A DNA stretch of 28,380 nt from a virus: the IMG/VR virus record IMGVR_UViG_3300032296_000415, positions 1 to 28,380 of that record, one strand, 5' to 3'. The number at the start of each line of letters is the position of its first letter. The first letter of the stretch is position 1. The notes below the pieces were generated by a model that saw nothing but the letters and a program-made list of their open reading frames with translations, was not told where the DNA came from and did not search any database. A program made the position numbers and the translations under genes. Below are positions 14,212 through 22,514 of this stretch, piece after piece.

Positions 14212-16677
14212 ATGGCTCTCGTAGTAGCTGATCGTGTCCAAGAAACCACGAGCACCACAAGCACGTCCAGTTACGTCCTGCTAGGTGCCGCCAATGGCTA
14301 TCAGTCCTTCGGGGCTGTGCTGGCCAATGGAGACACGACATACTACGCGATCACCAACGACACCGACTGGGAGGTCGGTATTGGCACCTACTCGACCACA
14401 GGGCCGACCCTAGCCCGCACGACAATCCTTGCATCGAGCAACGGCGGTTCCGCTGTAAACTGGGGCGTTGGCGTCAAGAACATCTTCATCTCCTACGCCG
14501 CCAGCAAGTCTGTGTATCAGGACGAGTCCGGTGCCGTCCTCGTAGCCGACAAAATTGTCCACACGGGCGACACCGACACTGCGATCCGCTTCCCTGCCGC
14601 CAACACGATGTCCGTGGAGACCGGAGGCACAGAGCGCTTCAAGGTCGAGAACAGCACCATCACCACGACTGTGCCCGTGCTTCTCCCTGCCGACCCCACA
14701 CTGCCACTGCAGGCGGCGACTAAGGAGTATGTGGACACCATCGCTTCGGCTGGCATCCACTACCATGCGCCCGTGCGGGTCGAGTCTCCGATCAACCTCA
14801 ACGCCACCTATAACAACGGCACCTCGGGTGTCGGCGCGACCCTGACCAATGCTGGGACGCAGGCAGCCCTTGTGATCGACGGCGTGACGGTTGCCACCAA
14901 TGACCGCGTTCTGGTGTACGAACAGACCGACCAGACCCAGAACGGTGTCTACACGGTCACCAATACTGGCTCCGGCAGCACCAACTGGGTCCTGACCCGT
15001 TCGACGGACACCGACAGCTATGGCCCCAGCGACCCCGATGCCTTGGGTGCTGGTGACGCATTCTTCGTGCAGCAGGGCAACACAGGCGCTGGTGAGCTCT
15101 ACGTCTGCAACACCGAGGGCACCATCACCTTCGGTACGACGAACATCACGTTCACGCAGATCGCAGCCACGGCGGTCTACACGGCTGGCAGCGGCTTGGC
15201 CTTGACGGGCACCGTGTTCTCGAACACCGCTCAGGATCAGATCGTCACGCTCACCCAAGGCGGAGCGACGACGATCACGGGTACTTACCCAAACTTCACG
15301 ATCACCTCGACCGACACGACCTACACGGCAGGTGGCGGCATTGGCCTCGCTGGGACAACCTTCTCGGTTGCCGCAGGCAGCGGCCTGACGCAGGACACAG
15401 ACGGCCTCTCACACGCCGACACCTCGTCGCAGACCAGCGTGGACAACACGGGAGCTGTGTTCATTCAGGACGTCAGCCTTGACGCCTTTGGTCACGTCAC
15501 CAGCCTTGCCTCGACCACCATCACTCCCGCGCTGATCGGGGCTGCTACAGCCGACTCTCCGGTGTTCACTGGCGTTGCTTCTTTCCCCGACGGCTCTGCC
15601 GCCGCGCCGTCTATTACCAACACTGGCGACACAAATACAGGGATATTCTTCCCAGCTGGGGACACCATCGCCTTCTCTGAGGGCGGTGTTGAAGCTATGA
15701 GGGTGGACTCCGTGGGCAGGCTGCTTATCGGGGATACCGCTGGCAGAGCCACATACAATAGCGCTGGCACTGGTTCGGAAAATCCCCATATTCAGGTTTC
15801 AGGAATTACTGAAAGCACGTCGGGTATGGGTCTGTATAATTACAGCGCAACCACCACGTCCGTCCCAAATATTGTTTTCAACAAGTCCCTCAGCGGCATC
15901 ATTAACTCCCAAACGGCGGTGACCTCGGGAACCGGGCTTGGCGGGATCGGTTTTAACGGCAGTGATGGACTGGCTTTTAACTCCGGGGCGAGCATTCTTG
16001 CTTACGTGGATGGCGCTGTTGCTACTGATTCCGTCCCCGCTTGTTTGGCGTTTAGAACCAATGCCGCAGGGGAATTTTTTTCCACCGAGCGCATGAGGAT
16101 CACCTCTACAGGCAACGTTGGCATCGGGACCACCTTGCCGTCTACCGCCCTTCATGTGAACGGCACGGTCACGGCGACAACATTTGCGGGGAGTTTGTCG
16201 GGCAACGCCACCAGCGCCACAACCGCTACCACTGCTACCACTGCCACCACTGCCACGACCGCAAACGCCCTGAACACTGCCAATGACTATCGTGTTGACA
16301 GCCTTGGCGTTGGTACTGCCGCTTCGGGCGTGAGTGGCGAAATCCGGGCCACCAATAACGTCACGGCATATTTTTCTGACGACCGCCTGAAGACCCGCTT
16401 CGGAAACATTGACGATGCCCTCGGCAAGTTGATGTCTCTGTCCGGTTTCTATTATGAGCCGAACGGTGTCGCGCAGACGCTCGGTTACGAAGTCAAGAAA
16501 GAGGTCGGGGTCTCCGCTCAGGAGGTTCAGGCCGTCATGCCAGAGGTTGTTGCCCCGGCCCCCATTGACGAGCAGTACCTGACCGTTCGGTACGAGCGTC
16601 TCGTGCCTTTGTTGATCGAGGCCATCAAGGCACAGCAGGTCCAGATCGACGAACTCCGCGCTAAGCTGGAGGGCTGA
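14212..16677 (+). CDS. Tail fibre with C-terminal S74 self-cleaving chaperone domain
   Basis: The 821-residue protein begins with an N-terminal part likely to bind the tail, followed by long Thr/Ser/Gly-rich beta segments (about 100-690). A five-copy 9-base repeat codes for TTA units near residues 670-685. The C-terminal S74 (intramolecular chaperone autoprocessing) domain has SDDRLK with S722 and K727, the Ser-Lys pair of this family five residues apart, then QEVQAVMPEVV and a final coiled coil (YERLVPLLIEAIKAQQVQ). The domain directs trimer folding and then cuts itself off before the serine. AAGGAAG precedes ATG 14212. Probably the main receptor-binding fibre. Confidence 0.9.
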   Translation: MALVVADRVQETTSTTSTSSYVLLGAANGYQSFGAVLANGDTTYYAITNDTDWEVGIGTYSTTGPTLARTTILASSNGGSAVNWGVGVKNIFISYAASKSVYQDESGAVLVADKIVHTGDTDTAIRFPAANTMSVETGGTERFKVENSTITTTVPVLLPADPTLPLQAATKEYVDTIASAGIHYHAPVRVESPINLNATYNNGTSGVGATLTNAGTQAALVIDGVTVATNDRVLVYEQTDQTQNGVYTVTNTGSGSTNWVLTRSTDTDSYGPSDPDALGAGDAFFVQQGNTGAGELYVCNTEGTITFGTTNITFTQIAATAVYTAGSGLALTGTVFSNTAQDQIVTLTQGGATTITGTYPNFTITSTDTTYTAGGGIGLAGTTFSVAAGSGLTQDTDGLSHADTSSQTSVDNTGAVFIQDVSLDAFGHVTSLASTTITPALIGAATADSPVFTGVASFPDGSAAAPSITNTGDTNTGIFFPAGDTIAFSEGGVEAMRVDSVGRLLIGDTAGRATYNSAGTGSENPHIQVSGITESTSGMGLYNYSATTTSVPNIVFNKSLSGIINSQTAVTSGTGLGGIGFNGSDGLAFNSGASILAYVDGAVATDSVPACLAFRTNAAGEFFSTERMRITSTGNVGIGTTLPSTALHVNGTVTATTFAGSLSGNATSATTATTATTATTATTANALNTANDYRVDSLGVGTAASGVSGEIRATNNVTAYFSDDRLKTRFGNIDDALGKLMSLSGFYYEPNGVAQTLGYEVKKEVGVSAQEVQAVMPEVVAPAPIDEQYLTVRYERLVPLLIEAIKAQQVQIDELRAKLEG
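16219..16263 (+). repeat. 9-base tandem repeat (five copies) in the fibre gene
   Basis: Five near-identical 9-base units (accactgct and variants) run 16219-16263 and code for repeated Thr-Thr-Ala. Copy-number change would keep the reading frame. Confidence 0.75.
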
Positions 16678-16678
16678 C

Positions 16679-17557
16679 ATGGTACTGCCAGCTTCTGGAA
16701 CGATAACCATGAATCAAATCCAGACCGAGTTTGGAGGGTCCAACCCCATATCCCTGAATGAGTATTACCGGGGTACTGGCAGTGTGACGAACAACAATAC
16801 CAACATCCCGACATCCGGGACGATATCGATGAGTAACTTCTACAATGGAGTGACATCGACGATAACCTATGTTGGGGGACTTACGTCTGCCGCAGGCGGC
16901 ATCTCGGCTGGCGTCAGGACCATAACGATCAACGGCGCTTTGACTGGCGGTGTTGCAGCATCGCCCTCTGTGGGTGACTTGGTTCTCCTAACTTGGTGCT
17001 GCAGTGTCACGGCCACGGCGTCGTTCAGCGCCACCACTGCAGGGTGGACAACTATTTTTTCAATCTACAACCCATCGACTACAGGTCGTGGGCAGGGCAC
17101 CGTCATGTCGGTTTCCTATAAAATTTGGGCCTCGGGCGACTCTGCGGTAACCTTCACTGTTAGCCCCAGCAGCAACAATGGCTCTGCCGCTTCGATAAAA
17201 GTGTTCCGTAATATTCGGCGCTCGGGGTCAACTCCAGAACTGCTGACCGCCACCAACTCGCAGGCAAACGGCTCTTCGGCAACCATTAACCCGCCTGCGA
17301 TCACTACTGGAAGCAAGAATTTCGTTGCCGTGGTGTGCGTGGGTTTTGGCAACAACGACAGCTCGGCCCTCACGGCACCGGGAAACATGTTGGCCGTCCT
17401 GACATCCAACGGCAACGACTACAGGGATGCTAGGATCGGCATGGGTCACTCGGCCACGATATCGAACGCTGGCACATACACCCCAAGCAATTGGACCATG
17501 GCCACCGCAGTCGATAGAGCGCCCGTATCCATCACCATTGGGCTGCGGCCAAACTGA
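16679..17557 (+). CDS. Tail/adhesin-associated protein with SGTIxM repeats
   Basis: The 292-residue protein starts with LPASGTITMNQIQTEFGG, then ISLNEYYRG and a second TSGTISMSNFYNG. This duplicated motif is common at the start of phage tail fibre or baseplate-attached proteins. The rest (about 60-292) is a beta-rich Ser/Thr/Asn-rich domain without catalytic motif, possibly a lectin-like sandwich. ATG 16679 follows the fibre stop by one base and has GGAGGG upstream, so it shares its message. It may be a second adhesin or a fibre adaptor. A promoter follows it. Confidence 0.75.
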   Translation: MVLPASGTITMNQIQTEFGGSNPISLNEYYRGTGSVTNNNTNIPTSGTISMSNFYNGVTSTITYVGGLTSAAGGISAGVRTITINGALTGGVAASPSVGDLVLLTWCCSVTATASFSATTAGWTTIFSIYNPSTTGRGQGTVMSVSYKIWASGDSAVTFTVSPSSNNGSAASIKVFRNIRRSGSTPELLTATNSQANGSSATINPPAITTGSKNFVAVVCVGFGNNDSSALTAPGNMLAVLTSNGNDYRDARIGMGHSATISNAGTYTPSNWTMATAVDRAPVSITIGLRPN

Positions 17558-17572
17558 CGGCACAAAGCTGGG

Positions 17573-17601
17573 GTGACCGACACCGCGCCCCGTGATATAA
17601 T
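17573..17601 (+). promoter_or_regulatory. Strong sigma70-like promoter with extended -10
   Basis: The -10 TATAAT (17596-17601) is perfect and preceded by TGA, giving TGATATAAT, the full extended -10. The -35 GTGACC (17573-17578) is 17 bases upstream. It lies in a 72-base gap before the repeat-protein gene (ATG 17630, with GGAGGAGGG just upstream). This is the best promoter match in the window. Confidence 0.75.
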
Positions 17602-17629
17602 GTCGTAAACCAGATGGAGGAGGGACATC

Positions 17630-18652
17630 ATGTTTGGCTTTAGTCCCTTCTCCGCAGCCCCATTCTCGGCGCTCGGCAGGAAGGACGACATTGTCGTCGG
17701 TCTCGTCGGCGTTGATGCGTCCGGTGCCGTTGGGAGCGTTGTCGCCCCCGCTGCGGCCATCCTCACGGGCGTGTCTGCCTCCGCCGATCTCGGCTCCGTC
17801 ATCGTCACTGCCTCCGCCCTTGTCCCCGTGTCCGGCGTGTCGGCATTTGTGGATGTCGGCTCCGTCAATGCCCAAGCTGGTGCTGATGTAGCTGTTTCCG
17901 GCGTCTCTGCGTCCGCTGACCTTGGTTCCGTCACCGTCACGGCCTCCGCGCTTGTGCAGCCATCTGGTGTGTCCGCTGCATGGCAGCTTGGCGACGTCAC
18001 TGTTGCAGCCTCTGCCCTTGTCCTCGCAACGGGCGTTTCCGCTGAAGCGCAGCTTGGTGATGTCGTCGTCACGGGATCGGCCCTAGTCCTTCCCACGGGC
18101 GTCTCGGGTGCATCGGCTCTTGGTGCGGTGGTCGTTCAGGCTGGCGCGGAAGTTCCTGTGGTCGGCGTCTCCGCCTCCGGTGCTGCTGGTTCCGTCACCG
18201 TTACTGGCTCTGCGGTCGTCATCCCGCTCGGCGTCAGCGCCGTTGGCCGCGTTGGTCAGGCCACCGTGTGGGGCAATATTGTGCCGAACCCCGGAACATC
18301 TTGGGACCCGCTCAACCCGGTGCCACCCACATCTTGGGACCCGCTCAACCCGGTGCCACCCACCTCTTGGAGTGCGATCTCCCCCTCGCCCGGTTCTGCG
18401 TGGACGGAGGTCGATCCAGATGCCATAAATTCATGGACAGAGGTGGAGCCAGCGCCCACCCCGGTATGGGGCAGCATCGTTCCAAACCCCGGCACGGCTT
18501 GGGACCCCCTCAACCCCACACCACCCACATCGTGGGCTGGCATCACACCTGCACCGGGTTCGGCGTGGACGCAGGTCGATCCTGATGCTATAAACGTGTG
18601 GACAGAAATTGAGCCAGCGCCCACCACGGTATGGGCCCCAGTCGCCGCGTGA
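17630..18652 (+). CDS. Repeat protein with 22-residue beta repeats and Trp/Pro C-terminal repeats
   Basis: Of 340 residues, about 25-215 form roughly eight 22-residue repeats of the type GVSASADLGSVTVTASALV, suggesting a beta-solenoid or stacked sheet rod. The C-terminal third (about 216-340) is built from WDPLNPxPPTSW and VWGxIVPNPGT modules; a two-part module of about 60 residues occurs twice. The DNA shows an exact 33-base tandem copy at 18296-18361. It has its own strong promoter. Proteins of this kind occur in marine phage tail modules. A fibre or outer-surface decoration is likely; no enzyme motif is seen. Confidence 0.8.
   Translation: MFGFSPFSAAPFSALGRKDDIVVGLVGVDASGAVGSVVAPAAAILTGVSASADLGSVIVTASALVPVSGVSAFVDVGSVNAQAGADVAVSGVSASADLGSVTVTASALVQPSGVSAAWQLGDVTVAASALVLATGVSAEAQLGDVVVTGSALVLPTGVSGASALGAVVVQAGAEVPVVGVSASGAAGSVTVTGSAVVIPLGVSAVGRVGQATVWGNIVPNPGTSWDPLNPVPPTSWDPLNPVPPTSWSAISPSPGSAWTEVDPDAINSWTEVEPAPTPVWGSIVPNPGTAWDPLNPTPPTSWAGITPAPGSAWTQVDPDAINVWTEIEPAPTTVWAPVAA
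18296..18361 (+). repeat. Exact 33-base tandem duplication
   Basis: Two identical 33-base copies (18296-18328 and 18329-18361) code for two TSWDPLNPVPP units. Exact identity shows a recent duplication or selection to keep it. Confidence 0.9.
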
Positions 18653-18661
18653 GGATGAGAG

Positions 18662-19819
18662 ATGCCTAGCACATACACAAGTAACCTCGGTATCGAGCTT
18701 CCAGCCGACGGCGAACAGGACGGCGTCTGGGGTGATGTTGTCAATGACAACATGAATATCTTGGACCGGAGCATCAACGGGTCGGTCAGCCTGTCCTTGA
18801 GCGGAACATCCTCAACGCTGACCACCTCCGATGGCGTTCTCAGCAACGGCCAGTACAAGGCCCTGATCCTCGGTGGCACCCCCAGCGGAACCCACACGAT
18901 CACCATCGCCCCAAATGACGCCCAAAAGATTTACTACGTCTACAACCTTTCTGGTCAGTCGGTCGTCCTGTCGCAGGGGTCCGGCACAACCGTGACTATC
19001 GCCAACAACGATACTGCGGTAGTCTACTCGGACGGGGGTGGCGGCGCGGCTGGCGTTGTAAACCTGACCGACCATTTTGCCATGAACTCGGCAAAGATCA
19101 CGGGCGGAGCCATCTCCGGGGTGTCCTTGTCCACCAGCAGTGCGACAGTGACGGGCGGTACGATCAACGGTACAACCGTAGGTGCCTCGACTGCATCCAG
19201 TGGTGCCTTCACCACGCTGTCGGCGTCAGGAGCCACGGCCCTTTCGGGAGCCACGGCCCTTTCAGGGACCACCACGCTTACCGCCCAGCTCGGCCTTGGC
19301 GGCGCAAACTACGGAACAGGGGGGCAGGTGCTGACGTCTCAGGGCGCAGGGAGCGCCCCCGCTTGGGCCAACAGCTTCCCGTCCGGCGGCATCATACTCT
19401 GGTCAGGCTCTGTGGCCTCGATCCCCGCCGGTTGGCTTTTGTGCAACGGAAGCAGTGGAACTCCTGACCTTCGGGATCGTTTCGTCGTTGGTGCTGGATC
19501 GACATATGCCGTAGCTGCAACTGGCGGCTCTGCTACTGTCACGCTGTCCACCTCGGAGATTCCGTCCCACACGCACACGTTCAGTGCCACGACCTCCACT
19601 AACGGCGCTCACACCCACACCTACCAGCTCCCAGATTTGATCTCGAACGGTGAGCGCGACAACAATCCGCAGTTTGGCGACACAACTTCGACTGCGACAA
19701 CATCAAGCGCAGGCGCACACAACCACACCGTCAGCGGCACCACCGCTGCGTCTGGCTCTGGGGGCGATCACGAAAACCGTCCGCCGTACTACGCTCTTGC
19801 CTACATCATGAAGTCGTAA
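18662..19819 (+). CDS. Tail fibre / collar-domain adhesin
   Basis: The 385-residue protein has an N-terminal part ELPADGEQDGVWGDVVND found in podoviral tail proteins, a Ser/Thr/Gly-rich shaft (about 45-238) and a C-terminal collar domain starting near 239. That domain has GGIILWSGSVASIPAGWLLC, GTPDLRDRFVVGAG and HTHTF near 303-307, and ends NRPPYYALAYIMK. The His-x-His pattern resembles T4 gp12-type tips that bind metal in a trimer, and microcystin-dependent-like proteins. GAGGATGAGAG precedes ATG 18662. An 18-base tandem repeat lies at 19229-19264. Likely a second receptor-binding or fibre protein. Confidence 0.85.
   Translation: MPSTYTSNLGIELPADGEQDGVWGDVVNDNMNILDRSINGSVSLSLSGTSSTLTTSDGVLSNGQYKALILGGTPSGTHTITIAPNDAQKIYYVYNLSGQSVVLSQGSGTTVTIANNDTAVVYSDGGGGAAGVVNLTDHFAMNSAKITGGAISGVSLSTSSATVTGGTINGTTVGASTASSGAFTTLSASGATALSGATALSGTTTLTAQLGLGGANYGTGGQVLTSQGAGSAPAWANSFPSGGIILWSGSVASIPAGWLLCNGSSGTPDLRDRFVVGAGSTYAVAATGGSATVTLSTSEIPSHTHTFSATTSTNGAHTHTYQLPDLISNGERDNNPQFGDTTSTATTSSAGAHNHTVSGTTAASGSGGDHENRPPYYALAYIMKS
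19229..19264 (+). repeat. 18-base tandem repeat in the collar fibre gene
   Basis: Two 18-base units (19229-19246, 19247-19264) match at 17 of 18 positions and code for GATALS twice. In-frame length change is possible. Confidence 0.7.
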
Positions 19820-19822
19820 GCT

Positions 19823-20065
19823 ATGACACCCGAGATGCTCTGGAGTCTTGGTCTCAGCGCGGCACTCGGCCTGATCGGCTGGGTCCTGAAAAACCATGTC
19901 GAGGAGGTGAAGCGGTTGCAAATCCTGCTGAACCGCACCCGCGAGGAGGTCGCCAAAGACTACGTCACAAAGACCGACGTCGCTTCCAGCGTCAATATGC
20001 TTGTGACACGCATCGACAACCTAGATCGCAAGATCGACGACATCTTGCGAAGCCTAGCAAAGTGA
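19823..20065 (+). CDS. Single-pass membrane protein with coiled coil
   Basis: The 80-residue protein has an N-terminal membrane segment (about 6-23, SLGLSAALGLIGWVL), then a charged coiled coil that includes VTRIDNLDRKIDDILRSL. This layout occurs in holin- or spanin-associated small phage proteins. ATG 19823 lies 3 bases after the previous stop, and no good SD is seen. It starts the envelope cassette. Inner-membrane location with a cytoplasmic or periplasmic helix is predicted; which one cannot be told from sequence alone. Confidence 0.7.
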   Translation: MTPEMLWSLGLSAALGLIGWVLKNHVEEVKRLQILLNRTREEVAKDYVTKTDVASSVNMLVTRIDNLDRKIDDILRSLAK

Positions 20066-20072
20066 GCCTGCG

Positions 20073-20561
20073 ATGTTCGACCCTGCTAGCATAGGCATTG
20101 CGCTCAGTGTCGGCAGCAAGGCTTTCAGCCTGCTAAAGCAGGGCATTGCGGCTGGCCGCGAAATCCAAGACATGTCGTCCCAGCTCTCTGAGTGGGGAAA
20201 GGCTGTCTCTGACATTGCCTATGCCGCTCAGAGGGCAGACGAGCCTCCGGGCGTGTTTAGGACGCTGTTTGGCGGCAAGACCCACAATGCCATCGACACC
20301 TTCGCGGCGCAGAAGCAGTGCGAGCAGCAACGCAAAGAGTTGAAGCAGCTCATCACATACCAATATGGGCATGATGCGTGGCAACAGTTCACCGACATTG
20401 AGCGTCGTGTGCGGGAGCAACAGCGCGAACAGGTCTACCGCCGCCGCGAGATCATTGAGGGCATCGTTGAGTTTTTTCTGTGGTCTGGCATAATCCTGAC
20501 CACCATAGTTATATCTGGCGTCGGCCTCTACTTCTGGGGCCGCTACTTAGGGAGATGGTAG
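20073..20561 (+). CDS. Membrane-anchored protein of unknown function
   Basis: The 162-residue protein has a glycine/alanine-rich helix at the N terminus (ASIGIALSVGSKAFSLLKQG), a middle charged region with RTLFGGKTHNAIDTF, a long basic/acidic helix (RRVREQQREQVYRRREIIEG) and a C-terminal membrane segment (about 133-155). Proteins of this build occur near lysis genes in marine podoviruses. The C-terminal anchor suggests a protein exposed to the cytoplasm. The start ATG 20073 lacks a strong SD. The next gene starts one base after its stop and may be coupled. Confidence 0.65.
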   Translation: MFDPASIGIALSVGSKAFSLLKQGIAAGREIQDMSSQLSEWGKAVSDIAYAAQRADEPPGVFRTLFGGKTHNAIDTFAAQKQCEQQRKELKQLITYQYGHDAWQQFTDIERRVREQQREQVYRRREIIEGIVEFFLWSGIILTTIVISGVGLYFWGRYLGRW

Positions 20562-20562
20562 A

Positions 20563-20778
20563 TTGAGACTTGTCCTCGTCCTCTTGGTCGCCGGATGCGG
20601 CCCTGTTACTGTATCGTCCGTGGCCTACACGACGGCCTGCCCAAAAGGTGACCGACAGTGCGAGATTCGTCAGAACGCGGAAACGCTGTACTACATGGCC
20701 ATGCCAGACGCGGCCAACCAGCTCCTGTGCTCTGGCGACACGCGGGATGCTATGGGAGCCTTGTGCTCTATCTACTGA
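20563..20778 (+). CDS. Small lipoprotein (TTG start), possible outer-membrane lysis partner
   Basis: The 71-residue protein starts at TTG 20563, with AGGGAG at 20549-20554 and 8 bases spacing. A hydrophobic signal (VLVLLVAG) ends in lipobox VAGC with C12 as lipidation site. Four more cysteines (26, 33, 56, 68) could form two disulphides in the periplasm. A short lipoprotein beside membrane proteins is the usual layout of outer-membrane spanin subunits, but those lack such cysteines, so this is only a possibility. The stop overlaps the ATG at 20778. Confidence 0.65.
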   Translation: MRLVLVLLVAGCGPVTVSSVAYTTACPKGDRQCEIRQNAETLYYMAMPDAANQLLCSGDTRDAMGALCSIY

Positions 20779-21443
20779 TGGCCCCGCCCGCTGCCGCCCA
20801 AGTCACGGGCGACCTGAACACCAACAGCGGCAACACCAACTCGACCATCGATAGCAACAACGTCTCCACCAGTGAGACTAGAAACTACAACGGCGCAGGC
20901 TCGTCTCCGTTCTCAACGCCCGTGCCGACAGCAGCTGCACCGACAGTCATGGGCGGCGGCGGTAACGACTCATGCTTGATACCGAGGCAGCAGGCGTTCC
21001 AGATCAGCATCTTTGGTCGCGCCGAGGGCAGCATGGAGCAGGACCCTGAGTGCAACCGTCGTAAGGACGCGAGGCTGCTTGGCACACCGCAAGAGGCCGG
21101 TGGCTTGGGCCTGCAGGTCAGCGGCATTTCTGTGATGTGCGACAACCCGGAAATCTATAAAGCCATGGCCTTGGCATCGACGCCCTGCCCGATCTACTCA
21201 ATTGAGACGGGCAAGCTCTTGGTAGGCCGCGAGGGCTATCTGGCTATGCGTGACAACCCTCATACCTATGTGGTAGGATACGCTCAAGATCGGTCCTTTT
21301 GGGACACATTCCTGATGATCGGAGAGGAACTGCCCGATGTCGTTGCTCAAGAAAACAGCGGCCCTACTCTGTCTGAGCGTTTCCGCCGCTCACGCCGATC
21401 CGACGATAACCAATCTACAGGGGTCAGCCCAAACAATCCTTGA
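20727..21443 (+). CDS. Secreted protein with cysteine-rich domain (signal peptide)
   Basis: Starting at GTG 20727 gives about 238 residues, with a signal-like region (RHAGCYGSLVLYLLMAPP) and likely cleavage after AAA before QVTG. GTG 20763 (GGGAG four bases upstream) and ATG 20778 (overlapping the previous stop) are shorter alternatives that lose most of the signal. The mature part starts Asn/Thr-rich, followed by a conserved domain with SCLIPRQQAFQISIFG, ECNRRKDARLLG and LQVSGISVMCDNPEIYKAMA, with paired cysteines. The pattern occurs in marine podoviruses; function unknown. Its last 107 bases overlap the next gene in another frame. The start choice is uncertain. Confidence 0.7.
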   Translation: MLWRHAGCYGSLVLYLLMAPPAAAQVTGDLNTNSGNTNSTIDSNNVSTSETRNYNGAGSSPFSTPVPTAAAPTVMGGGGNDSCLIPRQQAFQISIFGRAEGSMEQDPECNRRKDARLLGTPQEAGGLGLQVSGISVMCDNPEIYKAMALASTPCPIYSIETGKLLVGREGYLAMRDNPHTYVVGYAQDRSFWDTFLMIGEELPDVVAQENSGPTLSERFRRSRRSDDNQSTGVSPNNP

Positions 21444-22086
21444 CCAACTGTCGGCAGCCCAGAGCCTGACGGCTGGTGCGACTTACTACGCAGACGACGG
21501 TAGCATCCTCGCCCCCGGCATCATGCAGACGGCGACCGTCACCGAGCAGATGCGGCTCGACTACAATTCCGACATTCAGGGGGTGATCGACGCGACGTAC
21601 TACAACGCCGAGCTCCTGTTTCAGGATCAACACACCGCAGCGATGGCAAATCTCGATACGGCTGTCGATCAGCTCGTTGCCGCAACTGCGGTTTTGATGG
21701 AGGTGCAAGCGGTTGCGAACATGGCCGCCAACGCAGACACCGTGCAGGAGCAGATGGCCTTCCAAACGATCCTGACCAACAACGACATGACCATCAGCGC
21801 CGCTGACGTGAGCAACTACAACTCGGCCCTCGGCGCTGTGCAGACCTATGCCCGTGATGCTGGTGCCTTCTTGGCTGCCTCGCGAAACGCCAGCATGACC
21901 AGCTCGGTTGACAACTACGCGGCCAACACCGGGGCCAGCCTCTACGGCGCGACGGTGGCCTACAGCGCTACGGCTGACATCATCAACGTGAGCATGGGTC
22001 AGGTCTACAGCATCGGCCTGCAAGGGCTGCTTGGTGATGACACTGTTACGCTGTCTGATGTCTACGCTGCGGGCTACGGTTCGTGA
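21337..22086 (+). CDS. Secreted Ala-rich helical protein (signal peptide)
   Basis: The 249-residue protein begins with a classical Sec signal (SLLKKTAALLCLSVSAAHA) and cleavage after AHA near residue 20. The rest is rich in Ala, Thr, Asn and Gln and mostly helical, with repeats such as QTILDQLSAAQSL and LDTAVDQLVAATAVLM. GGAGAGGAA at 21321-21329 precedes ATG 21337. It overlaps the previous gene by 107 bases, unusually long for a compact phage. No enzyme motif is found. Export suggests action in the periplasm or on the cell surface, possibly during lysis, which is unproven. Confidence 0.75.
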   Translation: MSLLKKTAALLCLSVSAAHADPTITNLQGSAQTILDQLSAAQSLTAGATYYADDGSILAPGIMQTATVTEQMRLDYNSDIQGVIDATYYNAELLFQDQHTAAMANLDTAVDQLVAATAVLMEVQAVANMAANADTVQEQMAFQTILTNNDMTISAADVSNYNSALGAVQTYARDAGAFLAASRNASMTSSVDNYAANTGASLYGATVAYSATADIINVSMGQVYSIGLQGLLGDDTVTLSDVYAAGYGS

Positions 22087-22514
22087 GCGAGGAGGCTGAA
22101 ACCAACGGCCTGCGGATCGCAGGTTTTGACATCAAGGGCTGGTGGCTTGCCGCCGCCCTTCCTGTCTTGTCCGGCTTGAGTGGCGCGATCTATGTTGGCT
22201 ACGATACCGTCAACCGTTTCTGGGCAGTTGAGGAGAGCGTGGATGGCGTCTTGGGCGTTGAGAGCCGGGTGCAGACCCTAGAGCAGGCCATACAGGACAA
22301 TGACGTGCGCGGCCTTGCCCCTAAGCTGTCGGCGATCAGCACCCAGATGGTGTCGATCCTCGAACAACAGAAAGAGCTGATGGACTTGCGGTCCATGGTT
22401 GAGAAGTCGGACGCTGTCACCAGCGGCCTTGAGGGCAAGCTGGAGAAGTATGACGCTGAGATCGAGGACCTGTGGAAAGCTATGGACGACCTCATAAGGA
22501 ACCCGATGCAATGA
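22083..22514 (+). CDS. Membrane protein with long coiled coil
   Basis: The 143-residue protein begins with a short charged start (GTG, GTGA overlap with the previous stop) and has one membrane segment (about 19-40, WWLAAALPVLSGLSGAIYVG). A long heptad-like helix follows (ESRVQTLEQAIQDND, then KLSAISTQMVSILEQQKEL and LEGKLEKYDAEIEDLWKAMD). Inner-membrane anchoring with a periplasmic coiled coil would resemble an i-spanin, but the domain is also common in marine phages of unknown role. No SD is visible, so translation is probably coupled. Confidence 0.65.
   Translation: MSEEAETNGLRIAGFDIKGWWLAAALPVLSGLSGAIYVGYDTVNRFWAVEESVDGVLGVESRVQTLEQAIQDNDVRGLAPKLSAISTQMVSILEQQKELMDLRSMVEKSDAVTSGLEGKLEKYDAEIEDLWKAMDDLIRNPMQ

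Noticed and set aside
14410-15258. Minus-strand open frame in the fibre gene
   Set aside because: Repetitive Thr/Gly-rich coding on the other strand keeps this frame open; no motif.
15799-16710. Minus-strand open frame of 303 codons in the S74 region
   Set aside because: Shadow of the fibre gene with Gly/Ser-rich low-complexity part opposite the TTA repeats.
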